From Phyllobacteriaceae bacterium (lineage in GTDB: Bacteria; Pseudomonadota; Alphaproteobacteria; Rhizobiales; Ancalomicrobiaceae): a DNA stretch of 5,059 nucleotides. Made by a program: the position numbers and the translations under genes. Numbering within the stretch: position 1 is the stretch's first letter; each line of letters begins with the position of its first letter. Of the stretch, positions 1 through 5,059 are shown piece after piece. The DNA lies in NCBI GenBank assembly GCA_012517025.1, contig JAAYVT010000018.1, positions 1-5,059 on the forward strand, in the 5' to 3' direction. The notes below the pieces were generated by a model. It searched no databases. It was given only the letters and a program-made list of their open reading frames with translations, and was not told the origin of the DNA.

Positions 1-21
1 GCGGCGGCGCGCGGGACGATG

Positions 22-48
22 GCCGGCGATCGAGATCTCGATTCCGGC
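22..48 (-). terminator. Hairpin just past the last minus-strand gene (possible terminator)
   Basis: A 14-bp perfect palindrome (29-42, ATCGAGATCTCGAT) is flanked by GCCGG (22-26) and CCGGC (44-48). Together they give a stem of about 11 pairs with one G-T pair, one bulged base (27) and a GATC loop. It begins 9 nt after the TAA stop. No T-run follows on the minus strand, so it is not a classic intrinsic terminator; it could act with Rho or protect the mRNA 3' end. Confidence 0.4.
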
Positions 49-57
49 GGGCGCAGG

Positions 58-1110
58 TTACGATCGGATCGCGTCGGCGGCCAGTGGCAGAACGATGCGG
101 CGATCGTCGAGGTCGAGGACGATGCGTTCCGCCTCGTGAAAGAGGCGCCAGCGCCGCGGCCGGATCTCGGTGACGACGTCGGCGATCTCGGCGAGGGCGA
201 GGGGGCCGCGCGCGCTGGTCACCAGGAGCCGAACCGACAGCGGCAGCGGTTCGCGCCAAGCGGCGTCGAGATGGAGGAGCGTCGGCTCGCCGAGCGGAGC
301 GGGGTGGCGGGCGTCGCAGAGGCGACAGGGCGCGCCGCGCGCCAGCGCGATCACCGGGGCGAGCAGGGTCTCGAGCGTCAGCGTGTCCTCGACCACCGTC
401 AGCCGATCGTCGCGGCTCGCGCCGACCAGCCCGGCGAGCTCGCAGGCGAGCATCGTCAGGCGTCCCTGGTCGAGGCGCTCGACGTGCGGGCGGCCGTCGT
501 CGCGGGCCTCGACGACGAGCAGGCACGGGGCGGCGTGGTCGAGCCGGCGGCGATCCGGACCGATCAGGCGCACGGCGGAGAACTCCGCGAGCGCCTCGTC
601 GATGCGCTGATAGGCCATGCCGTGGGCCCCGTGCACCCACACCGTGCAGGCGTGAGCGAGATGGGCGGCGGCGGCTTCGAAGCGATCGAGCCGGGTGGCG
701 TCGACGACGACGTGGGCGGGGCGGATCGCACCGATCGCGGCGGCGAGGGTCGAGGGCGGCAGGCGCGGATCGGCGAACCCGACCACCGCCCCGACCGCCG
801 TCAGGCCGACCAGCGCGGCGAAACGCTCCGGCCGTGGCGGGAACAGCAGCACCACCGGATCGCCCGCGCCGACCCCATGGACGATCGCCCACCGCGCCCA
901 GCGGTTGGATCGGGCGTAGAGATCGCGATAGGCGAGGGTCTCCTCCGCCCCGATCAGCGCGGGACGGTCACGCCCCTCCGCCGCCCACTCCTCGACCTCG
1001 TCGCGCAGCGAGCGGTCGGGGGTGTTCGCGATCGCGGCGAGGCGGGCGTCGATCGACTTCGTCGCCCGCGCCGTGCTCCATTTCGCCGTCCAGCGCGCCA
1101 GCGCCTTCAT
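58..1110 (-). CDS. Truncated, degenerate AMP-binding (acyl-CoA synthetase-like) protein
   Basis: The 350-residue product starts at ATG (1110-1108), 7 nt after a GGTGGGGA ribosome site, and ends in TAA. Residues about 36-125 read like the N-terminal part of long-chain/very-long-chain acyl-CoA synthetases (FATP-like): RPALIGAEETLAYRDLYARS at 49-68, then GVGAGDPVVLLFPPRPE at 79-95, then GLTAVGAVVGFADPRLP at 102-118. Where family members carry the ATP-phosphate-binding signature (TSGTTGxPK), this protein has VVEARDDGRPHV (199-210), with the Ser/Thr/Gly residues and the Lys lost. By-eye alignment places the A5 motif (YxxSEG) at FHEAER (324-329), also eroded. The chain then ends after about 20 residues, so the TGD motif, the hinge and the C-terminal catalytic-Lys domain are absent; full synthetases have about 500-600 residues. 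It is the last gene of the minus-strand group, 29 nt after the COG0523 gene. The frame is uninterrupted, so a retained non-catalytic protein is more likely than a fresh pseudogene. Its function is unknown. The gene is fairly certain; the family assignment is moderate. Confidence 0.8.
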   Translation of the reverse strand: MKALARWTAKWSTARATKSIDARLAAIANTPDRSLRDEVEEWAAEGRDRPALIGAEETLAYRDLYARSNRWARWAIVHGVGAGDPVVLLFPPRPERFAALVGLTAVGAVVGFADPRLPPSTLAAAIGAIRPAHVVVDATRLDRFEAAAAHLAHACTVWVHGAHGMAYQRIDEALAEFSAVRLIGPDRRRLDHAAPCLLVVEARDDGRPHVERLDQGRLTMLACELAGLVGASRDDRLTVVEDTLTLETLLAPVIALARGAPCRLCDARHPAPLGEPTLLHLDAAWREPLPLSVRLLVTSARGPLALAEIADVVTEIRPRRWRLFHEAERIVLDLDDRRIVLPLAADAIRS

Positions 1111-1139
1111 CCCGCCGTCCCCACCTCTGGCGTTCCGCC

Positions 1140-2363
1140 TCAGCCCCCGAAGGTGCCCGAGAACCCGGAGATCGACAACGGATTGTCGGTCATCGCGGCG
1201 GCGTCGGGGCCGTCGGCGACGAGCTCGCCGACGAAGGCGTCGAACATCCGCTTGACGAAGGCTTCCTCGAGATCGCGGGTGATGAAGACCAACCGGGTGC
1301 GGCGGTCGGCGTCCGGCCAGCGCTCCAGCTGGGCGACCGGGTGGACGACGTGCTGGACGACGTGCAGCACCAGCGGCCGCTCCGGATCCTCGGCGAGCCG
1401 CACCACGCCCTTGACGCGCAGCAGCTTCGGTCCGTGCGCGGCGCGCAGCAGTTCCAGGAACATGTCGAGGCTTCCCGCCGACATCGGTCGGTCGGAGGCC
1501 AGACAGAAGGCGCGGATGTGGTCGTCGTGACGATTGGGATCGTGGACGTGGGCATGATCGTGATCGTCGTGATCATGGTCATGGTGGTGGCCGTGATCGT
1601 GGTGATCGTGGCCGTGCGCTTTGCCTTCGAGGCGGCGGCGTTCGGCCTCGCGGTCGCGATAGGCCTCCTCGGCGAGCCAGCGGGTGACGTCGGCGGTCTT
1701 GCTCTCCGGCCGCCACAGGCCGCTTTCGAGCAGAGCCGCCGGGGTCGCCTCGCCGGCGGCGGCATCGAGTTGCGGCGCCGCCGGGGCGAGCACGCGCAGG
1801 CGGGTCTTCAGCGCCGTCAAAGTGGCGCGGGCCTGCGGCGTGGTGACGAGATCGGTCTTGGTGAGCACCAGCCGATCGGCGACGGCGGCCTGCTTCACCG
1901 CCTCTTCCTGGGCGTCGAGGGTCGCCATGCCGTTGACCGCGTCGACCAGCGTCACCACCCCGTCGAGCCGGTAGCGGCGGACGAGATAGGGATGGCGCAT
2001 CACCGTGTGCAAGATCGGCGCCGGATCGGCGAGACCGGTGGTCTCGATCACCACCCGGCGCAGGGCGGTGAGGCGGCCGTTGTCGAGGCGCTTCAACAGA
2101 TCCTCGAGGGTGGCGACGAGATCGCCGCGGATGGTGCAGCACAGGCACCCGGAGGACAGTTCGACGACGCCGTCGTCGGCGCGCTCGACCAGCACGTGGT
2201 CGATGCCGACCTCGCCGAACTCGTTGATGATCACCGCCGTGTCGTCCATCGCCGGATCGCGCAGCAGGCGATTGAGCAGCGTCGTCTTGCCGGAACCGAG
2301 GAAGCCGGTGATCACCGTCAGCGGGATCGGCTCGGGCGGGCGGCGGGCGGGAGCATCGGTCAT
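1140..2363 (-). CDS. COG0523 (CobW-like) GTPase, putative metallochaperone
   Basis: This is a 407-residue cytoplasmic G3E-family GTPase. Members couple GTP hydrolysis to delivery of Zn, Co or other metals to client proteins. The N-terminal GTPase domain spans about 13-200. It has Walker A GFLGSGKTT (20-28), switch-like INEFGEVGIDH (46-56), the signature GCLCC with C73, C75 and C76 (CxCC metal site), Walker B-like ETTGLADP (107-114), and TKTD (168-171) at the G4 guanine-specificity position in place of NKxD. A His/Asp-rich loop with 16 His lies at 250-282. A typical CobW_C domain follows (about 283-380; RVKGVVRLAED at 316-326, ERWPDADRRTRLVFITRD at 347-364), then a Gly/Ser-rich end. The ATG start is 6 nt from a GAGG site. 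The gene is 35 nt after the carboxypeptidase gene and 29 nt before the AMP-binding-like gene. No cobalamin genes are visible, so naming it CobW in the B12 sense is not supported. The metal and client are unknown; urease next door makes nickel conceivable, but zinc is the commonest role for such proteins. Confidence 0.95.
   Translation of the reverse strand: MTDAPARRPPEPIPLTVITGFLGSGKTTLLNRLLRDPAMDDTAVIINEFGEVGIDHVLVERADDGVVELSSGCLCCTIRGDLVATLEDLLKRLDNGRLTALRRVVIETTGLADPAPILHTVMRHPYLVRRYRLDGVVTLVDAVNGMATLDAQEEAVKQAAVADRLVLTKTDLVTTPQARATLTALKTRLRVLAPAAPQLDAAAGEATPAALLESGLWRPESKTADVTRWLAEEAYRDREAERRRLEGKAHGHDHHDHGHHHDHDHDDHDHAHVHDPNRHDDHIRAFCLASDRPMSAGSLDMFLELLRAAHGPKLLRVKGVVRLAEDPERPLVLHVVQHVVHPVAQLERWPDADRRTRLVFITRDLEEAFVKRMFDAFVGELVADGPDAAAMTDNPLSISGFSGTFGG
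1518..1616 (-). other. His/Asp-rich metal-binding loop of the COG0523 protein
   Basis: Codons 250-282 encode 16 His among 33 residues, interspersed with Asp, in HDH/HDHD-type runs. It lies between the GTPase and CobW_C domains, the usual place for the variable His-rich insert of COG0523 proteins, which is thought to bind or store several metal ions. The DNA is a run of CAT/CAC/GAT/GAC codons and so looks like an imperfect short-period repeat, which could vary in length between strains by slippage. Confidence 0.9.
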
Positions 2364-2398
2364 CGGTTACCTCGGGAGCGGGCGGGGACCGCCGGCGA

Positions 2399-3937
2399 TC
2401 ACGGCTGCGGCTTGCGCGGCGGGATCGCGCCGGCGGTGGGCTTCTTCGCCGGCTTTTCGACGACGCGGGCGGCGGGCGACTTGGCGGCGGCGGTGCGGGC
2501 GGCGGGTTTCTTCTTGTCCTTCTCGACCTTGCGGGCGGTCGCGGGTTTGGCCGCGACCGGCTTGCCGGCCGTCGAGGCCTTGGCGCCGAGCGGCATCGGC
2601 CGGCCGTCGGCGGGCGGCAGCGACGCCTGCAGGCCGCCGGCGAGACCGGGGGGGACCGGCTCGGACTTGGCGCGGATCGCGCCCATCGCGGCAGCGGCCG
2701 AGGTCGCGGTCGCCGGCGGCAACGCGAACATCGGCGCGACGGCGCGATCGGGTTCGGCGGCCAGCGCCAGCATGCCCGACGATCCGCCCGGGGCGTCCTC
2801 GGGACCGCCGACCCAGACGCGCACCGGCGGGCCGGGCTCGAACCGTTCGGTCAGATAGGAGACGTGAGCCGGCCGGGCCTGCGTCGATCCGGGCCGGACG
2901 AGCGCGCCGGCCGGCTCGCGTCCGCTGCCGAGGTCGGCGGAGTCGAGCTCCTCCGGATCGGGGGTGCGATCCTTCTTCGGCCCGCAGATGTCCTTCTTGA
3001 CGTCGAGCGGCGGCCGTCCGGCCTCCGGGCCGAGCGCCATGTGGTCGAGGGTCTCGTGCCCGCCGAAGCCGAACAGATTGCCGCCGCCGCCCTCGAAGCC
3101 GCGGGTGAACAGCTCGGCGGCGAGCTCGGCGCGCTGACGGGCGTTGCGGGCGCCGAGCACCACCGCGACGAGGCGGCGGTTGCCGCGCGTCGCGGTGGCG
3201 ACGACGTTGAAGCCGGCCGAGCAGATGAAGCCGGTCTTCATGCCGTCGGCGCCGGGGAAATGGTCGATCAGGTGGTTGTGGTTGCGGATCACCTGATTGC
3301 CGATCTGGATGCCGGGCAGATGCCACAGCTCGTCGGCTTCCGGGAACTGGGTTAGCAGGGCACGGGCGAGGATGCCGAGATCGCGGGCGGTGGTCCGCTG
3401 CTCGGGATCGGGCAGGCCGTGCGGATTGTCGAAATGCGTCTCGGTCATGCCGAGCAGCCCGGCCTGCCGGTTCATCTCGGCGACGAAGCTGTCCTTGGAG
3501 CCGCCGACCGCCTCGGCGAGCGCATAGGCGACGTCGTTGGCCGACTTCACCATGATGATCTTCAACGCGTTGTCGACGGTCACCACCTCGCCCGGCTTGA
3601 ACCCCATCTTGCTCGGCGGCTGGCGCGACGCGGCGGCGGTCATCGGCACCAGCGAGGTCGGCGTGATGCGGCCGGAGCGGATCGCCTGCAGTGTCACCCA
3701 GGTGGTCATCAGCTTGGTGACGGAGGCCGGGTACCACGCCTGATCGACGTTGCGGCGGGCGAGCACCTCGCCGGAGCGCGCGTCGAACACCAGCCAGGCC
3801 CCGGCGGAGGGGGCGGCGGCGGCGGCGGTCGGCAGCACGAGGAGCGCGGCGAGCGCCAGGCCGGCGAGCCGACGGGCCGAGCGGGGAAGGGAGAAGCCGC
3901 GCGGGCGGGGGCCGGTCGACGTCGAGGGATTCGTCAC
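2399..3937 (-). CDS. Secreted D-alanyl-D-alanine carboxypeptidase (S11, PBP5-type)
   Basis: This is a periplasmic serine enzyme that removes the terminal D-Ala from peptidoglycan pentapeptides. Starting from GTG at 3937, the product has 512 residues. Residues 1-42 form a signal peptide: a basic n-region with RSARR at 19-23, hydrophobic core GLALAALLVL at 26-35, and an Ala-rich cleavage zone at 38-42. The catalytic domain spans about 43-285. It has SVTK (S72 nucleophile, K75), SAN (S132, N134) and KTG (234-236, in DGMKTGF). FDNPHGLPDPEQRTTARDLG (169-188) is also typical of S11. The usual PBP5 C-terminal beta domain and amphipathic anchor are not recognisable. Instead there is a 200-plus-residue extension: DVKKDICGPKKD (312-323), then SYLTERFEPGPPVRVWVGG (360-378), a Pro/Ala-rich linker and a Lys-rich end. 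An in-frame ATG exists at 4162, but it overlaps the ureD start and would bury the signal peptide about 75 residues inside. GTG has AGGAAG 6 nt upstream and puts the signal at the N terminus. It is the first gene of the minus-strand group. Confidence 0.93.
   Translation of the reverse strand: MTNPSTSTGPRPRGFSLPRSARRLAGLALAALLVLPTAAAAAPSAGAWLVFDARSGEVLARRNVDQAWYPASVTKLMTTWVTLQAIRSGRITPTSLVPMTAAASRQPPSKMGFKPGEVVTVDNALKIIMVKSANDVAYALAEAVGGSKDSFVAEMNRQAGLLGMTETHFDNPHGLPDPEQRTTARDLGILARALLTQFPEADELWHLPGIQIGNQVIRNHNHLIDHFPGADGMKTGFICSAGFNVVATATRGNRRLVAVVLGARNARQRAELAAELFTRGFEGGGGNLFGFGGHETLDHMALGPEAGRPPLDVKKDICGPKKDRTPDPEELDSADLGSGREPAGALVRPGSTQARPAHVSYLTERFEPGPPVRVWVGGPEDAPGGSSGMLALAAEPDRAVAPMFALPPATATSAAAAMGAIRAKSEPVPPGLAGGLQASLPPADGRPMPLGAKASTAGKPVAAKPATARKVEKDKKKPAARTAAAKSPAARVVEKPAKKPTAGAIPPRKPQP
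2402..2572 (-). other. Basic Ala/Lys/Pro-rich C-terminal tail of the carboxypeptidase
   Basis: Residues 456-512 hold 12 Lys and 4 Arg against 3 acidic residues, in Ala/Pro-rich units such as KPVAAKPATARK, KKKPAAR and EKPAKKPTAG. It resembles histone-H1-like or cell-envelope-associated disordered tails. Because the protein is predicted to be secreted, the tail could bind anionic peptidoglycan or lipopolysaccharide, or tether the enzyme. That role is inference. Confidence 0.75.
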
Positions 3938-3943
3938 GGTGGG

Positions 3944-3949
3944 CTTCCT
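3944..3949 (-). promoter_or_regulatory. Ribosome binding site supporting the GTG start of the carboxypeptidase
   Basis: AGGAAG on the minus strand lies 6 nt before the GTG at 3937. The in-frame ATG candidates further upstream (4009 and 4162) have no comparable purine-rich site, so this site decides the start. Confidence 0.6.
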
Positions 3950-3998
3950 GCCTCTGGTTCGAGGGGACGATGGGCGGTCGTCGTCGGTCCGACGTCTT

Positions 3999-4027
3999 CG
4001 ATACCGCATTCGGCGCGGCGAGGCCAA
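3999..4027 (-). promoter_or_regulatory. Possible promoter for the minus-strand group
   Basis: Minus-strand TTGGCC (4027-4022) and GTATCG (4004-3999) are separated by 17 nt, loosely like a housekeeping sigma promoter of alphaproteobacteria. It lies about 61 nt before the GTG start. The match is weak, and in GC-rich DNA the -10 element cannot be trusted without a mapped transcript start. Confidence 0.22.
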
Positions 4028-4109
4028 GGGGCGGAGCCGCGAGGCGGCGAGGGCGTGGGAACCGAACCCGACAGGTCGCTCGAGAATGAGACGAGATCGG
4101 GGCAGGGGC

Positions 4110-4137
4110 TTCGCCCGGCGCCGCGCCGATGCTACGA
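4110..4137 (+). promoter_or_regulatory. Possible promoter for ureD
   Basis: TTCGCC (4110-4115) and CTACGA (4132-4137) have a 16-nt spacer and would start transcription roughly 15-20 nt before the ureD ATG. The elements are weak. No sigma-54 type GG-N10-GC element with good consensus was seen in 3938-4160, so nitrogen control through sigma-54 is not evident here. Confidence 0.18.
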
Positions 4138-4160
4138 GGGAAGGCCTTTCGGAGCCCGTC

Positions 4161-5024
4161 ATGACGCCTCGTGTTCAGCCCGCCGCCCCTTCCGTTTCCG
4201 CCCTGCCGGTGCTGCAGCGGGCGCGCGGCCGCGCCGAGGTCGGTTTCGTCCACCGCGACGCAGAGACGCGGCTCGATCGGTTGTTCCAGGAGGGACAGGC
4301 GAAGATCCGCCTGCCCAAGGTCTTCGGCGCCGAGCCGCCGACGGCGGTGACCATCAACACCGGCGGCGGCATCGCCGGCGGCGATCGTCTCGTCTGGGGC
4401 GCCCGCTTCGGCGCCGGCACCCGCGCCTGCGTCACCAGCCAAGCGGCGGAGCGGGTCTATCGCTCCTCGGCGACCGACGGCGGCCTCTCCGGCGAGATCG
4501 ACACCCACGTCGAGGTCGGAGAAGGCGCGCGGGCCGAATGGCTGCCGCAGGAGACCATTCTGTTCGACCGCGCGGCGTTGTCGCGCACGCTTTCCGTCGA
4601 GGTCGCGGCGGGGGCGACGGCGCTTCTCGCCGAAACCATCGTGTTCGGCCGCACCGCCATGGGCGAGGAGGTCGAGGAGTGTCGGCTGATCGACCGCTGG
4701 CGGGTGCGACGGGAAGGGCGCCTCGTCTTCGCCGACACCTTCCGCGTCGAGGGCGCGGCGCGCGAAATCCTGAGCGGCCGGGCGACCGGCGCCGGCGCCC
4801 GCGCCTTCGCCACCGTGCTGCTGGTCGATCCCACCGCCGAGGCGCGGATCGACGAGGTGCGCGCGGTGCTGGCGGACGGCGCGAGCGCGGGCGGGGCGAG
4901 CGCCTTCGACGGGCTCCTGGTCGTCCGCCTCGCCGACCCCGACGCGAGCCGGCTGCGCGCCGATCTCGCCCGTCTGCTGGTGCATATTCGACGGGCAGAT
5001 CTGCCGCGCGTCTGGTCTTGCTGA
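4161..5024 (+). CDS. ureD: Urease accessory protein UreD (UreH)
   Basis: This is a 287-residue cytoplasmic protein. UreD binds apo-urease and, with UreF, UreG and UreE, forms the complex that delivers nickel to the active site. Family hallmarks seen are INTGGGIAGGD (65-75), TSQAAERVYRSS (92-103), EWLPQETILFDRAAL (126-140), GRTAMGEEV (163-171), DRWRVRREGRLVFADTFRVE (178-197) and the C-terminal LPRVW (281-285). The length matches normal full-size UreD. The ATG at 4161 has GGAG 6 nt upstream; the reading frame is open further upstream, but that part (from 3750) overlaps the carboxypeptidase antisense and has no family similarity. It is divergent from the carboxypeptidase gene. As the first gene of a plus-strand unit it probably heads a urease cluster whose ureA, ureB and ureC genes lie past the window. 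No missing motif or frameshift was seen. Confidence 0.96.
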   Translation: MTPRVQPAAPSVSALPVLQRARGRAEVGFVHRDAETRLDRLFQEGQAKIRLPKVFGAEPPTAVTINTGGGIAGGDRLVWGARFGAGTRACVTSQAAERVYRSSATDGGLSGEIDTHVEVGEGARAEWLPQETILFDRAALSRTLSVEVAAGATALLAETIVFGRTAMGEEVEECRLIDRWRVRREGRLVFADTFRVEGAAREILSGRATGAGARAFATVLLVDPTAEARIDEVRAVLADGASAGGASAFDGLLVVRLADPDASRLRADLARLLVHIRRADLPRVWSC

Positions 5025-5059
5025 GCGGCGCGCATCGTACCAGACTGCCGCGAAATCGA

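Larger units (their letters stand above)
3938..4160. other. Divergent intergenic region between the carboxypeptidase gene and ureD
   Basis: These 223 bases must hold the control signals of both transcription units. Apart from the two weak promoter candidates and the two ribosome sites, no operator, riboswitch or Zur/Nur-like AT-rich palindrome was recognised. The only small palindrome is AAGGCCTT (4141-4148), just before the ureD ribosome site. Confidence 0.6.

Noticed and set aside
19..1530. A 503-codon plus-strand open frame at the left edge
   Set aside because: Composition is Arg/Gly/Asp/Glu-rich without domain resemblance. It runs antisense to the AMP-binding-like and COG0523 genes, which have recognisable families and ribosome sites.
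1140..2363. Naming the GTPase cobW of cobalamin synthesis
   Set aside because: No cobN or other B12 genes are nearby, and COG0523 members are mostly metal chaperones of other kinds.
2381..2393. A small hairpin GGCGG-GGA-CCGCC between the carboxypeptidase and COG0523 genes
   Set aside because: The stem is only five pairs with a 3-base loop and no T-run, within GC-rich DNA where such matches are frequent by chance. Not enough to call an internal terminator or processing site.
834..2858. A 674-codon plus-strand open frame across the minus-strand genes, with a hydrophobic Val/Ile/Met run near 1520-1620
   Set aside because: It is antisense to well-supported genes. The membrane-like run is simply the reverse complement of the His/Asp codons of the metal-binding loop. 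Long antisense frames are common at this GC content.
3800..3835. A GGC/GCG-rich triplet run resembling a microsatellite
   Set aside because: It is the codon run for the Ala-rich signal peptide cleavage region of the carboxypeptidase.
2367..4985. An 872-codon minus-strand open frame
   Set aside because: It overlaps ureD in antisense and the carboxypeptidase in a shifted frame, with Arg/Pro/Ala-rich low-complexity translation. It is a shadow of high GC content.

Overview
The window is about 5 kb of very GC-rich DNA with a dense bacterial layout. Four complete protein genes are supported. Three lie on the minus strand as one tightly spaced group (about 3937 down to 58), and one on the plus strand (4161 to 5024) is transcribed away from them. 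The GC-rich codons, the type of D-Ala-D-Ala carboxypeptidase, the COG0523 subtype and a urease gene set apparently headed by ureD together suggest an alphaproteobacterium, probably Hyphomicrobiales (Rhizobiales). That placement is inference from protein style, not from a marker gene.

Minus-strand group, in transcription order. First is a secreted S11-family serine D-Ala-D-Ala carboxypeptidase (PBP5 type), with all three catalytic motifs and a long, unusual basic Ala/Lys/Pro-rich C-terminal tail. After 35 bases comes a COG0523 (CobW-like) GTPase metallochaperone with a CxCC metal motif and a 16-His metal-binding loop. After another 29 bases comes a 350-residue protein that looks like the front part of a fatty acyl-CoA/AMP ligase, but with the ATP-binding signature eroded and the C-terminal catalytic half missing. 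The short gaps and a plausible ribosome site before each gene suggest one transcript. A hairpin lies just past the last stop codon.

Plus strand. A 223-bp divergent intergenic region separates the carboxypeptidase from ureD, which encodes the urease accessory protein that helps load nickel into apo-urease. ureD ends 35 bases before the window ends, so the structural genes (ureA, ureB, ureC) would be expected just beyond it but are not visible.

How they may work together. ureD and the COG0523 GTPase both relate to metal delivery (nickel for urease; zinc, cobalt or nickel for COG0523), but they are in divergent units and a functional link is only suggestive. The part most worth a second look is the apparently catalytically dead acyl-adenylate-ligase-like protein co-directional with a metallochaperone and a cell-wall enzyme. 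No mobile elements, CRISPR arrays, tRNA or rRNA genes were recognised.
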